Source: Haliea alexandrii
GTDB taxonomy: Bacteria; Pseudomonadota; Gammaproteobacteria; Pseudomonadales; Halieaceae
Assembly (NCBI RefSeq): GCF_003719295.1
Contig: NZ_RFLW01000001.1
Coordinates: 372,001-436,000 of the forward strand
Length of the DNA stretch: 64,000 bases
Direction: 5' to 3'
Shown: piece by piece, positions 17,024 to 25,473 of the stretch
Layout: every line of letters begins with the position of its first letter
Numbering within the stretch: the first letter of the stretch is position 1
The notes under the pieces: model-generated
Told to the model about the DNA's origin: nothing
The model's database searches: none
Seen by the model: only the letters and a program-made list of their open reading frames with translations
Position numbers and translations under genes: made by a program

Positions 17024-18272
17024 GGGCCACCGCCTGCGCAGCGTGACCTTGCGCCTGCAAGCGCCGACTGTAAGTCGGGCGGGAGACCCCGAGCAGGTCG
17101 GCGCGCTGCGCCATGGTCGCCTGCTCACGGCAGTCTTCGAGCAGCGCCAGCAACAGCGCCTCGGCTTCGTCGAGCGGACTGTTTCCGCCCTGGCCCAGGC
17201 CGCGCACCCAGTCCGTTACCAGGCGAGCGGGCTCCATCCACGCCGCGCAGCTGCTGCGCTGCGCCTGGCGGCCTTCGATACCCGGGCGCCAGCGCGACAG
17301 CTTGCGCCGCGGCACCTGCAGGAAACTGGCCGCAAGCCCGCGGTCGCCGGCGTACCGACCCAGCGCGGCAAGCACCACCTCGTCCTGCAGCCAGCTCCCG
17401 AGGGGCAGAGCCTGTTCATTGTGCACACACTGCTGCAACAGATCAGCCAGGGCCTGCCTCAGCTCTTCCAGCGCACTCGGCGTGTAGCTTTCCGTCTCGC
17501 GGTCGCGCCGCCGCAGGGGTGAAGCCACGCCGGCACTGCGCGAGCGGTCACCAAGCGCCAGCTTCAGTTCCACGGGCGTCAGCCACGCACCGCCGGGGCG
17601 ACGCTCCAGCGCGTGCACCACGCGCTGGCGGATCTCGCTGATATTGCCGTGCCAGGGGTGTTCACGCAGCGCCTGCTCCGCTTCCGGCGTAAAGCCCTTG
17701 ACCACCACATTGCGCAGGGCGCACTCCTGAGCAAGGATCTTGTGTGCCCAGCGCAGAATGGCCTGCTGGCGGTGGCGCATGGGCGGCACCCGGATCGGGT
17801 AGGCCGCGAATACACTCGCCAGCCGCGGTTGCAACTCGCCGCTGGCGAGCAGGTTGCTGAGGCTATCCGGAAACAACGCCACGAAACGCATGGCGGGCAG
17901 GTAGGTGGGCGGCTCACTGTCCAGAACCTGACGCGTCGCAATCTGGCGAGCAAGGCGCAGCTGGGCATCGGCGCTCATCAACTGGGGCGATTTGAACACC
18001 AGGGTTTTCCCCGCACCGCCCTGCAGGGCGTGGCGTATGCGGCGATTGGCATCGTCACGGTTGCGGAATTCGCGGCAGTCGATGGCGACCAGCGTGTCCG
18101 GGCTCAACCCTGCGCGCGTATGGAAAATGCGCGCGATGTACATTTTACCGGTGCCGCGTGCTCCCACGATTGCCACCGGCGTGTCAGTACGTGCGAGAAA
18201 CGCCGCCTGGTCAACCGCGCCCTCCATGTTGTCGAGAACATAGCCATCCAGGTTGTCGCCCCGCCCCGGCAA
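17016..18272 (-). CDS. Degenerate NtrC-like AAA+ regulator with C-terminal HTH
   Basis: 418 residues. Walker A is present (VGARGTGKM, about 36-44) and the HPWHGNISEIRQ segment near 205 is the counterpart of the PWPGNVRELEN sensor-2 region of sigma-54 activators. The GAFTGA loop is absent and the Walker B acidic pair is replaced (TLVFKSPQL), so it should neither contact sigma-54 nor hydrolyse ATP normally. A Fis-like HTH occurs near 300-330 and a second one, RADLLGVSRPTYSRRL, near the C-terminus. The start given is TTG 18272; ATG 18227 is an alternative. It follows nrdJb by 6 bp, suggesting co-transcription with the reductase. Confidence 0.75.
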   Translation of the reverse strand: MPGRGDNLDGYVLDNMEGAVDQAAFLARTDTPVAIVGARGTGKMYIARIFHTRAGLSPDTLVAIDCREFRNRDDANRRIRHALQGGAGKTLVFKSPQLMSADAQLRLARQIATRQVLDSEPPTYLPAMRFVALFPDSLSNLLASGELQPRLASVFAAYPIRVPPMRHRQQAILRWAHKILAQECALRNVVVKGFTPEAEQALREHPWHGNISEIRQRVVHALERRPGGAWLTPVELKLALGDRSRSAGVASPLRRRDRETESYTPSALEELRQALADLLQQCVHNEQALPLGSWLQDEVVLAALGRYAGDRGLAASFLQVPRRKLSRWRPGIEGRQAQRSSCAAWMEPARLVTDWVRGLGQGGNSPLDEAEALLLALLEDCREQATMAQRADLLGVSRPTYSRRLQAQGHAAQAVAHG

Positions 18273-18278
18273 GCGCGG

Positions 18279-18986
18279 TTACCCGCACTTGGAATCGGCA
18301 CAGTTGAGACAGGTCATGCAGCCGTCCATCAACACCACGGCCTGGGTGTTGCACTTGTAACAGAGGCTGGCACCGGGCGGGAAGGCGGGTGCATCGCCTG
18401 CCGCATCGTCCGCGGCCCCATTGGCGCTCTCGCCCATGAGCTCGCGGCGTTTTTCCTCGAGGAACGTCTGCTGGTGTTCGTCCAGCTTGCTGTCGATAAG
18501 GCCGATGTGCTTCATGTGGTCTTCGATGGCATAGCCAATCTCCGCCACAATCGATGGCATGAACACGCCGCCTTTCTTGAAGTAGCCGCCGCGCGGATCG
18601 AACACCGCCTTCAACTCCTCTACCAGGAAGGTGGCATCGCCGCCTTTACGGAATACCGCGGAAATCAGGCGGGTGAGGGCAACCACCCACTGGAAGTGTT
18701 CCATGTTCTTGGAGTTGATGAACACCTCGAAGGGCCGGCGCAGCTCATGCTCGGTACCCTCATTGAGAATCACGTCGTTCACCGTGATGTACAGGGCATG
18801 CTCGGACATCGGCGTCTTGACCTTGTACGTCGACCCCACAAGACGCTCGGGACGCTGGAATGCCTCGTGCATGTGTACCACGTTGCTGGCCGGCACGGCC
18901 TCGCGATCACCGGACACCGGTTCCGGCGTCGCGCCCTTGGGCACCACTTTGTAGCCTACTATTTTGCTGCCAATTTTGACCGTCAT
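18279..18986 (-). CDS. nrdJb: Class II ribonucleotide reductase small component NrdJb
   Basis: 235 residues corresponding to the C-terminal part of a B12-dependent ribonucleotide reductase that some pseudomonads encode as a separate protein. It has the TSCPD-type domain (VNDVILNEGTEHELRRPFEVFINSK, FRKGGDATFLVEELK) and ends with a cysteine tail CYKCNTQ...CMTCLNC...CG, which supplies the redox-active thiols that re-reduce the active site. It lies 14 bp downstream of nrdJa on the same strand. Confidence 0.88.
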   Translation of the reverse strand: MTVKIGSKIVGYKVVPKGATPEPVSGDREAVPASNVVHMHEAFQRPERLVGSTYKVKTPMSEHALYITVNDVILNEGTEHELRRPFEVFINSKNMEHFQWVVALTRLISAVFRKGGDATFLVEELKAVFDPRGGYFKKGGVFMPSIVAEIGYAIEDHMKHIGLIDSKLDEHQQTFLEEKRRELMGESANGAADDAAGDAPAFPPGASLCYKCNTQAVVLMDGCMTCLNCADSKCG

Positions 18987-19000
18987 CGCTGTCTCCGGGC

Positions 19001-21148
19001 TCAGAACTTGCCGTAATAACCTTCTTTCAGGGCATCGAACAGATTCGCGGCCGTGTGCATTTCGCCGTCGTACTCCACCTGCTCGTTGCCTTTCAGCTCC
19101 ACCGTGGAACCATCCGCCAGCGTGAACTGGTAGAGCGTATTCTCGAGGTCCTGCTCTTTTACCAGCACGCCCTGGAATGCCTCAGGGTTGAAGCGGAACG
19201 TGGTACAACCCTTCAAGCCCTCACCGTGGGCATACAGGTAGATGTCTTTGAAATCCTCGAAGGGATAGTCCGTGGGAACGTTCGCGGTTTTGGAGATGGA
19301 GGAGTCCACCCACTTTTGCGCCGCCGCCTGAATATCCACGTGCTGCTTGGGGGTCACGGCGTCGGCGACGATAAAGTAGTCGGGGAGCTTCTCCTCGTCG
19401 CGCTCGCTGTAGGGCATGGCGCGGGGGTTCACCAGGCTGCGATAGGCCAGCAGTTCGAAGGAGAACACGTCCACTTTTTCCTTTGTCTTGCGCCCGGAGC
19501 GAATCACGTTGCGGGCGTAGTGGTGCGCGAAGCTGGGTTCGATGCCATTGCTGGCGTTATTTGCCAGCGACAATGAAATGGTGCCCGTGGGCGCTATCGA
19601 CGAGTGATGGGTAAAGCGCGCACCGCGCTCCGCCACGCGCTCCACCAGCTCCGGCGCCACCGCGGCAACGCGCTGCATGTAGCGGCTGTAACGCGCATGC
19701 AGGACCCGTCCTGGCAGGCGGTCACCCACAGCAATGCCGTCACGCTGCATTTCCGGGCGCGCCGCGAGCATTTCAGGGGTGACCTCGAACAGGTCGTCCA
19801 TGATCGGCGCAGGGCCTTTTTCCTCGGCCAGTTGCACACCCTGTTCCCAACCCACCAGCGCCATTTCCCGCGCCACTTCTTCGGTGAAGGTCAGGGAGTC
19901 TTCATCGCCGTAGCACATGCCGAGCATGGTGATGGTGGACCCCAGCCCCAGGAAACCCATACCGTGACGACGCTTGTAGGCGATCTCGTGACGCTGCTGC
20001 TCCAGCGGCAGGCCGTTGATCTCCACCACGTTGTCGAGCATGCGGGTAAACACAGCGACCACATCGCGATAGCGATCCCAGTCAAACCGGGCCTGGTCGG
20101 TGAACGGGTCCAGCACCAGGCGGGTCAGGTTGATGGACCCCAGCAGGCAGCTGCCGTAGGGGGGGAGGGGTTGTTCGCCACAGGGATTGGTCGCACGGAT
20201 ATCTTCCAGCCACCAATTGTTGTTCATCTGGTTGACGCGGTCGATGAGAATAAAGCCCGGCTCGGCGAAGTCGTAGGTCGAGGCCATGATCATGTCCCAC
20301 AGCCGGCGCGCCGGAACCGTCTTGTAGATGCGGCAGGCCACCTCACCGCGGTCATTGCTGACATAACCCTGGGTAACCGGGAAGTGCCGCCACAAAATAC
20401 TGCTGTCGTTTTCCAGGTCGAGCCCGTCGCCCTCCACTTCTTTCACGGTCATGGGGAAGCTCAGCGCCCAGTCCGCCTCAGCCTTCACCGCTTCGATAAA
20501 CTCATCGGTAATCAGCAGGCTCAGGTTGAACTGCCGCAGCCGGCCGTCTTCGCGCTTGGCGCGAATAAAGTCCATTACATCGGGGTGGTGGATATCGAAC
20601 GTGCCCATCTGGGCGCCGCGACGCCCGCCAGCCGAGGACACGGTAAAGCACATGCGGTCGTAGATATCCATGAAGGACAGGGGGCCAGAGGTGTAGGCCC
20701 CGGCACCACTCACGTAGGCACCGCGCGGACGCAGGGTGGAGAATTCGTAGCCGATGCCACAGCCCGCCTTGAGCGTCATGCCCGCTTCGTGGTTTTTCTG
20801 CAGGATGTCATCCATGGAGTCGGTGATGTTGCCGGACACCGTGCAGTTGATGGTGGAGGTCGCAGGCTTGTAGGCCTCAGCACCGGCATTGGAAATGATG
20901 CGGCCGGCGGGCAGTGCCCCATTCTGCAGGGCCCAAAGGAAGCGCTGGTACCACTGTTTGCGCGCGGCGTCGGTGTCTTCCACGTCCGCCAGTGCACGGG
21001 CGATGCGTTTCAGGGTATCGGCGATGTCCTTGTCGACCGGCTCGCCATTGCGATCCTGGAGGCGGTATTTCTTGTCCCAGATATCCAGCGATGCGTCCTG
21101 CAACCCGATATCAACCACCGTATGTAACGCCTTGACCACTTCTCCCAT
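19001..21148 (-). CDS. nrdJa: Adenosylcobalamin-dependent (class II) ribonucleotide reductase NrdJa
   Basis: Catalytic subunit converting ribonucleotides to deoxyribonucleotides with adenosylcobalamin as radical source, oxygen-independent. Motifs: STINCTVSGN (first redox Cys), KAGCGIGYEFSTLRPRG, the active-site loop NPCGEQPLPPYGSCLLGSIN with the Asn-Cys-Glu triad, and PTGTISLSLANNASNGIEP. ATG 21148 is chosen because GAAGAGG precedes it; an upstream in-frame start (21253) would add a 35-residue leader overlapping the operator. 715 residues. Followed by nrdJb. Confidence 0.93.
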   Translation of the reverse strand: MGEVVKALHTVVDIGLQDASLDIWDKKYRLQDRNGEPVDKDIADTLKRIARALADVEDTDAARKQWYQRFLWALQNGALPAGRIISNAGAEAYKPATSTINCTVSGNITDSMDDILQKNHEAGMTLKAGCGIGYEFSTLRPRGAYVSGAGAYTSGPLSFMDIYDRMCFTVSSAGGRRGAQMGTFDIHHPDVMDFIRAKREDGRLRQFNLSLLITDEFIEAVKAEADWALSFPMTVKEVEGDGLDLENDSSILWRHFPVTQGYVSNDRGEVACRIYKTVPARRLWDMIMASTYDFAEPGFILIDRVNQMNNNWWLEDIRATNPCGEQPLPPYGSCLLGSINLTRLVLDPFTDQARFDWDRYRDVVAVFTRMLDNVVEINGLPLEQQRHEIAYKRRHGMGFLGLGSTITMLGMCYGDEDSLTFTEEVAREMALVGWEQGVQLAEEKGPAPIMDDLFEVTPEMLAARPEMQRDGIAVGDRLPGRVLHARYSRYMQRVAAVAPELVERVAERGARFTHHSSIAPTGTISLSLANNASNGIEPSFAHHYARNVIRSGRKTKEKVDVFSFELLAYRSLVNPRAMPYSERDEEKLPDYFIVADAVTPKQHVDIQAAAQKWVDSSISKTANVPTDYPFEDFKDIYLYAHGEGLKGCTTFRFNPEAFQGVLVKEQDLENTLYQFTLADGSTVELKGNEQVEYDGEMHTAANLFDALKEGYYGKF

Positions 21149-21218
21149 GACCTCTTCCCCGTGTGTGCTGGCAGCGCTACTAGTGTGCGGGAAGGCGGCG
21201 GCCAAGAGCAAGGCAAAA

Positions 21219-21265
21219 GCCCCATATGGCGGGCACTTTTTTAGGCCGGACACCAGATATAGTGT
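21219..21265. promoter_or_regulatory. NrdR-type operator pair upstream of nrdJa
   Basis: The 16-mer at 21250-21265 (ACACCAGATATAGTGT) matches the NrdR-box consensus ACACWATATATWGTGT at 14 of 16 positions. Exactly 31 bp away, at 21219-21234, a degenerate symmetric copy (GCCCCATATGGCGGGC) matches at about half the positions; 31-bp phasing is typical of NrdR box pairs. The remainder of the 377-bp divergent gap 21149-21525 shows no other feature I can name. NrdR itself is not in the window. Confidence 0.75.
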
Positions 21266-21525
21266 TGCGCGGGGTGGACAGACTGGCCGGAATCGACTGC
21301 TTTACCGGCGCATAGTCCACAGGACCGCCGCCCTGCGCCATGCGCGAAATCAAGAAAACGGCGCCCCGCGGGCCGCGGCTGGTTTTCTCCATGATCGGTT
21401 CATTGCGCCAAGCCGCCTGCGCTTTTTCCTGCTCCGCTACGCCCGCAGGGCTTGGGTGGCGTGCGCTTCTGTCCCATCATGCCCGACAGAGTCAACCGCG
21501 ATGTACAACGGGAGGGGAGGCGCGA

Positions 21526-22737
21526 GTGAGTTTGACAGGCAAGGCGGCGATTGTGGGCTGTGCCCAGTATCGGCCGGAAAAATACGCAACCGCGCCACAG
21601 ATGTTTCACCTTGAGCAGATGGCGGACCTGGCACGCCTGGCATTGATTGATGCCGGGCTGACACTGCAGGACATCGACGGTCTGGCGGTGAACGGCGCGC
21701 ATTTCAACGAGGCCACTGCCTTCGTGCCAGCGGTGGTGGCAGAGTACCTGGGGTTGCAGGTTGGCTTCGCCGAGACGGTGGACCTTGGCGGTACCAGTGC
21801 CGTGGCCATGGCCTGGCGCGCGGCCGCCGCCATTCAGCTCGGGCTGTGCCGCGCCGTTCTCTGCGTGATACCCGGGCGCCTCACGCCGCCGGACCCGGAC
21901 GCCGACCCTGCCGCCTTCGCGGCGGCGATGCAGCTGGGCGGCCACAGCCAGCGCTTTGGTGCACCCGAGGCGGAGTTTGACCTGCCTTATGGGCACCTGG
22001 GCCAGAATACCGGCTACGCCATGATCGCCCAGCAGTATGCACACCGCTACGGCTACGATGCCGCCGCCATGGCAGGTATCGCCGTGGCCCAGCGCAGCAA
22101 CGCGCAGGCGAACCCGGAAGCGCTGTTCCATGGGCATCCCATCACGGTGGACGATGTGCTGAACAGCAAGGTGGTGGCAGACCCACTGCACCTGCTTGAA
22201 ATCGTCATGCCCGTTGCCGGGGGTGCCGCGTTTATCGTCGCCAGCGACGACCTGGCGCGCGATTGCCGCCATCGGCCCGTGCGCATTCGCGGTTGCGGCG
22301 AACAGCTGGACTTCAAATCACCCAGCTACGCCCGGGACATGACAGTGACACCCATAGCCCGCGCGGCACAGCGCGCGTTCGGCATGGCGGGGCTGACGCC
22401 CGCCGATATGGACATGGCGCAAATCTACGACTGCTACACCATCACCGTGCTGCTTAGCCTGGAGGATGCCGGATTCTGCGGCAAGGGTGAAGGCATGGCG
22501 TTTCTGCGCGAGCACGATCTCACCTGGCGCGGCGATTTCCCCCTCAACACCCACGGCGGCCAGCTGTCCTTCGGTCAGGCGGGCGCTGCCGGTGGCATGT
22601 CGCAGCTGATCGAAGCGGTCACCCAGATCCGCGGAGATGCCGGCGAACGCCAACTGCGAAAACACGATACCGCCTTCGTCTCCGGCACGGGAGGCGTGAT
22701 GAGTGAGCAGGGTGCACTGATCCTGACAGGAGCCTGA
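21526..22737 (+). CDS. Thiolase-fold protein (SCP2/Ltp2-like)
   Basis: 403 residues from GTG 21526, which follows a strong GGGAGGGGAGG ribosome site; the frame is open upstream but has no such site. It is a thiolase superfamily protein of the lipid-transfer type: the usual nucleophile loop reads VDLGGTSAVAMAW without cysteine, and the C-terminal part has AQIYDCYTITVLL and LNTHGGQLSFGQ. Loss of the nucleophile with a conserved Tyr in the YDCYT segment is what Ltp2-type retro-aldolases of sterol side-chain degradation show. Coupled to the OB-fold gene 2 bp downstream, the usual partner. Real substrate unknown. Confidence 0.8.
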   Translation: MSLTGKAAIVGCAQYRPEKYATAPQMFHLEQMADLARLALIDAGLTLQDIDGLAVNGAHFNEATAFVPAVVAEYLGLQVGFAETVDLGGTSAVAMAWRAAAAIQLGLCRAVLCVIPGRLTPPDPDADPAAFAAAMQLGGHSQRFGAPEAEFDLPYGHLGQNTGYAMIAQQYAHRYGYDAAAMAGIAVAQRSNAQANPEALFHGHPITVDDVLNSKVVADPLHLLEIVMPVAGGAAFIVASDDLARDCRHRPVRIRGCGEQLDFKSPSYARDMTVTPIARAAQRAFGMAGLTPADMDMAQIYDCYTITVLLSLEDAGFCGKGEGMAFLREHDLTWRGDFPLNTHGGQLSFGQAGAAGGMSQLIEAVTQIRGDAGERQLRKHDTAFVSGTGGVMSEQGALILTGA

Positions 22738-22739
22738 AG

Positions 22740-23141
22740 ATGAACGCAATGATCCCCCGGGCCACCGACATTAGCCGGCCATTCTGGGATGGCTTGCGCG
22801 AGCAACGCATCCTCATCCCGCGCTGCCAGCGCTGCAGCGGCTGGGTCTTTTATCCGCGTCGCCACTGCACACATTGCGCCTCGCATGACCTGGCGTGGAC
22901 GCCGGTATCCGGCGCGGCAACCCTGTGCTCCTTCACCATCGCACGGGTCCCCACGCTGCCCGGATTCACCGGCCCCGATCCGCAGAACCTCGCCATCGTT
23001 ACGTTCAGCGAGGGGTTCAACATGAACAGCGCGCTGACCGGCGTGGCACCAGACGACATGTGGATTGGTATGCCGCTCAGGCCTGTATTTGACACCATGA
23101 ACGACGCGGGTCACACCCGCCTGTTGTTCACGGCTGCCTGA
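22740..23141 (+). CDS. Zn-ribbon/OB-fold (DUF35) acyl-CoA-binding protein
   Basis: 133 residues. An N-terminal helix is followed by a rubredoxin-like zinc ribbon CQRCSGWVFYPRRHCTHC (C-x2-C...C-x2-C) and an OB fold starting with TWTPVSGAATLCSFTIARV-like strands. DUF35 proteins bind thiolase-fold partners and present CoA thioesters. ATG 22740 lies two bases after the thiolase stop, with AGGAG inside the end of that gene. The stop nearly abuts the convergent TSUP gene. Confidence 0.88.
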   Translation: MNAMIPRATDISRPFWDGLREQRILIPRCQRCSGWVFYPRRHCTHCASHDLAWTPVSGAATLCSFTIARVPTLPGFTGPDPQNLAIVTFSEGFNMNSALTGVAPDDMWIGMPLRPVFDTMNDAGHTRLLFTAA

Positions 23142-23142
23142 G

Positions 23143-23916
23143 CTACACCGGCAAACCCGAGGCACTGCCGAGCAACGCATCGACCGCCTGCCACAGCAGG
23201 CGCAAGGCCAAAACGGTCAACACGACATTGAGCAGGCGGCTAAAACGCCGGTCGCTGATGGCGCCCAGCAGACGCACCCCCAGCCAGGTGCCCGCAAAGC
23301 CCGCGGCGATCATCGCCAGGGCGAACCCCAGCCAGTCGCGGAAAATAAAGCCGGCGGCGCCGAACACCAGCAACTTCGGGGCGTGCTGCAGCACCATGGC
23401 GAGCGCAAAGGTCGCCACCGTGCGGTACCGGTCTGTCTGGGTCTGCTTCACGAAGGCGGCTACCAACGGCCCGGTTGCGCCGACGAACAGACTGGCGAAA
23501 CTGGTGAGGGCGGCGGCCGCAAAGGTGCCCGTGGCCCCCAGCGCAGCGCGGGGCAGAGGCGGGCCCCAGCAGAGGTACAACACGAACAGGCCAATGGTGA
23601 GCTGCCAGATCGCGGCGGGCAAGCTGACCAGCAGCAGTGCGCCCGCCAGCACACCCAGGGCAACACCCGGCGCGAATGCGCGCAGCAAGCGCCAATCGAC
23701 ATGCCGCCAGGTGAGTGCGGCCCGTCCGCCGTTGGAGCCGAGCTGGATGAGCCCGTGCACGGGAATGATGATGGCGGGCGGCAGCCACAGTGCCAGCAAC
23801 AACAGCAACAGCACGCCACCGCCGGCACCCAGCGTTGCGGTCAAGAGTGAGGTCAGAGTGGAGCAACCCAGCAGCAGGACGGTTGTGGCAACATCAAGCC
23901 CGGGCGGAATGATCAC
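23143..23916 (-). CDS. TSUP (TauE/SafE) family membrane transporter
   Basis: 257 residues with eight or so hydrophobic helices and the two-repeat layout of the TSUP family: the N-terminal repeat has ATLGAGGGVLLL, and the second repeat has SLFVGATGPLVAAFV. Members export or import sulfur-containing organic anions such as sulfite or sulfoacetate; the substrate here is open. It overlaps the MOSC gene by an ATGA (23913-23916), so the two are probably functionally linked. Confidence 0.88.
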   Translation of the reverse strand: MIIPPGLDVATTVLLLGCSTLTSLLTATLGAGGGVLLLLLLALWLPPAIIIPVHGLIQLGSNGGRAALTWRHVDWRLLRAFAPGVALGVLAGALLLVSLPAAIWQLTIGLFVLYLCWGPPLPRAALGATGTFAAAALTSFASLFVGATGPLVAAFVKQTQTDRYRTVATFALAMVLQHAPKLLVFGAAGFIFRDWLGFALAMIAAGFAGTWLGVRLLGAISDRRFSRLLNVVLTVLALRLLWQAVDALLGSASGLPV

Positions 23917-24407
23917 GTCAGCTGCAGGGTGCCCTGTGCGGGTGCCGGCGCAAACCGGCCCTGTTGCCCCACCTCCAATGCGCCATCACTCAACACGCGA
24001 CAGCACACGCCCCCTCGCCAGTCTGGCCTGAGCGCCGCCTGCAGACCCTGATAGGCGGCGTCCATGCGCCGACAGGGGTCCGTCTCGCGGGTTATCTCCA
24101 GGGTGAGGCTGCCAAAGTGCAGCAATTGGCCCACCGACTCCGGCCCGAACACCACACCGCTTACCAGGAGGTTGGCGCGGCGCTGCGTCCAGGGGAGCAC
24201 AGTACCGAGCTCCGCGCAGGCCGCTTCCCAGCTTTCCAGGCTGAGCACGGTGACCTGGCGTTTGCCGGGGCGGCCACGAGCGTCACCCTGAACACCCGCG
24301 CGACAGGTGACAGGGGCGCTGGACAGGCTTGCCATCGGCGCGGCAGAGCGTTCACGGATAGCAATTCCACACAATTCAATTGGGACGATGGCAAGCGACG
24401 CTGTCAT
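23913..24407 (-). CDS. MOSC domain-containing protein
   Basis: 164 residues from ATG 24407, chosen for its GGAGT ribosome site. The MOSC core shows LPWTQRRANLLVSGV, GSLTLEITRETDPCRRMD and the conserved Cys in GGVCCRVLSDG. MOSC domains bind sulfur or molybdenum-cofactor species; together with the TSUP transporter next to it this hints at handling of a sulfur compound. Stand-alone bacterial MOSC proteins can reduce N-hydroxylated substrates or act in sulfur transfer; which applies is unknown. Confidence 0.85.
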   Translation of the reverse strand: MTASLAIVPIELCGIAIRERSAAPMASLSSAPVTCRAGVQGDARGRPGKRQVTVLSLESWEAACAELGTVLPWTQRRANLLVSGVVFGPESVGQLLHFGSLTLEITRETDPCRRMDAAYQGLQAALRPDWRGGVCCRVLSDGALEVGQQGRFAPAPAQGTLQLT

Positions 24408-24572
24408 GACCACTCCGATGGTAAACGCTTGAGTCCTGAAGACGGACCGGAGGCCTATTGTGGTCTGCAAACTGGGGCAATGGAAGCTGTCGCCCACCCT
24501 GACAACCTTGGGCCACCGGAGGGAGAGGATACGTGCGCGGTCCGCCCAGTTTCCCCGGGAAGATAGGTACGA

Positions 24573-24660
24573 ACCTGTAAGTCCATACCTCTCAGTATCA
24601 ACAAAAGGGTTCGATCTCTCAGGTCAGGACGCTCTGCCGCGAGTTTCCATGAACACTGTG
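24573..24660 (+). repeat. Shared 88-bp regulatory element, copy A (before barrel gene)
   Basis: Lies in the 353-bp gap 24408-24760. Compared with copy B at 26948-27035 it has identical blocks at identical spacing: ACCTGTAAG, 27 bp, GTTCGATCTCTCAGGT, 2 bp, GGACG, 11 bp, GTTT and then an AT-AA-ACT-T pattern. The block start is 188 bp before the barrel-gene ATG. Nothing else in this gap is recognisable. Confidence 0.75.
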
Positions 24661-24760
24661 CGTTCGCATCAGGACCGAAGGCGTCGACAGACCACACCAG
24701 CCGACGCGGTCCTGAACCGGTACACATGTTCACACAACATTGACAGAGGAGATGACCGCT

Positions 24761-25321
24761 ATGAAAAACGACTGTTTACTCCAAAGAACGGCGCTGGCTG
24801 TGCTGATTCTGGGCTACAGCACAGTGGGGATGGCTCAGGATTGGTCGAGCAGCATTGCTTTGGCTCTGGGACAAAAGCAATTGAAAAGCCGCGACTGGGA
24901 GCAGGCCGACGAGCAAGACAGCATAGGCCTTATCATGGACTTTCAGCGCAATAACTTGCCTTTTTCCATCGCCGTTGATGTCCTCGCCAGCGGCGTTGAT
25001 AAAAGCGGCAGCGCTGACCCGTACGAAGGATACACGGCAGAATTACACCTTGGTCTGCGGCGTAGCCTTGCTCTGGGTAACAGTGGATTTCAGGTCTACG
25101 GCGGTGCCGGCATGGCATTAGGCCATGCAGAAATTGAACTGACAAACCCATTACGCTCGGGCGATGGGCGCGGTGTCGGCTACTGGGCAGGCGCAGGGCT
25201 GCGCTATGAGATCAGTTCGCGCTTCTCCCTGGGCGCCGACCTCCGACAGTCGGCGATTGACATAAACGGCACTGCCACTGGGGGACGCCAATTCAGTTTC
25301 ACCTTCATCTACACCCTTTAG
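24761..25321 (+). CDS. Putative outer-membrane beta-barrel protein
   Basis: 186 residues from ATG 24761, which follows AGAGGAG. A signal peptide is evident: basic start, hydrophobic core ALAVLILGYSTVG and cleavage after MAQ. The mature part has alternating strands and ends in an aromatic-rich FSFTFIYTL with terminal hydrophobic residue, as in small OmpW/OmpA-type barrels. Function unknown. It opens the accessory island and has the duplicated regulatory element upstream. Confidence 0.75.
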   Translation: MKNDCLLQRTALAVLILGYSTVGMAQDWSSSIALALGQKQLKSRDWEQADEQDSIGLIMDFQRNNLPFSIAVDVLASGVDKSGSADPYEGYTAELHLGLRRSLALGNSGFQVYGGAGMALGHAEIELTNPLRSGDGRGVGYWAGAGLRYEISSRFSLGADLRQSAIDINGTATGGRQFSFTFIYTL

Positions 25322-25473
25322 CAAGTCGTGGGTGGCAACATTGCCACAACAACCACACGGTAGCTGAGGGTGGCCCTGGAACAGGCACAGGGATTCAAAT
25401 AAAAATAACGATCAATGCCTGACAGACAGCTCGCCGCACCAACACCCTGCGTGATCTCGATGCAACGGCCCAT

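Noticed and set aside
21149-21253. N-terminal signal peptide on NrdJa from the upstream start
   Set aside because: The 35 extra codons look like a secretion signal, but a reductase is cytoplasmic, the far start has no ribosome site and ATG 21148 has one.
24521-24631. Glycine riboswitch upstream of the barrel gene
   Set aside because: CTCTCAGGT followed by GGAC resembles the 3' part of the glycine aptamer and a GGAGAG lies upstream, but the conserved GAAGGGGCAA core is absent, the linker between CAGGT and GGAC is too short, and the downstream genes are not glycine genes. A covariance-model search would settle it.
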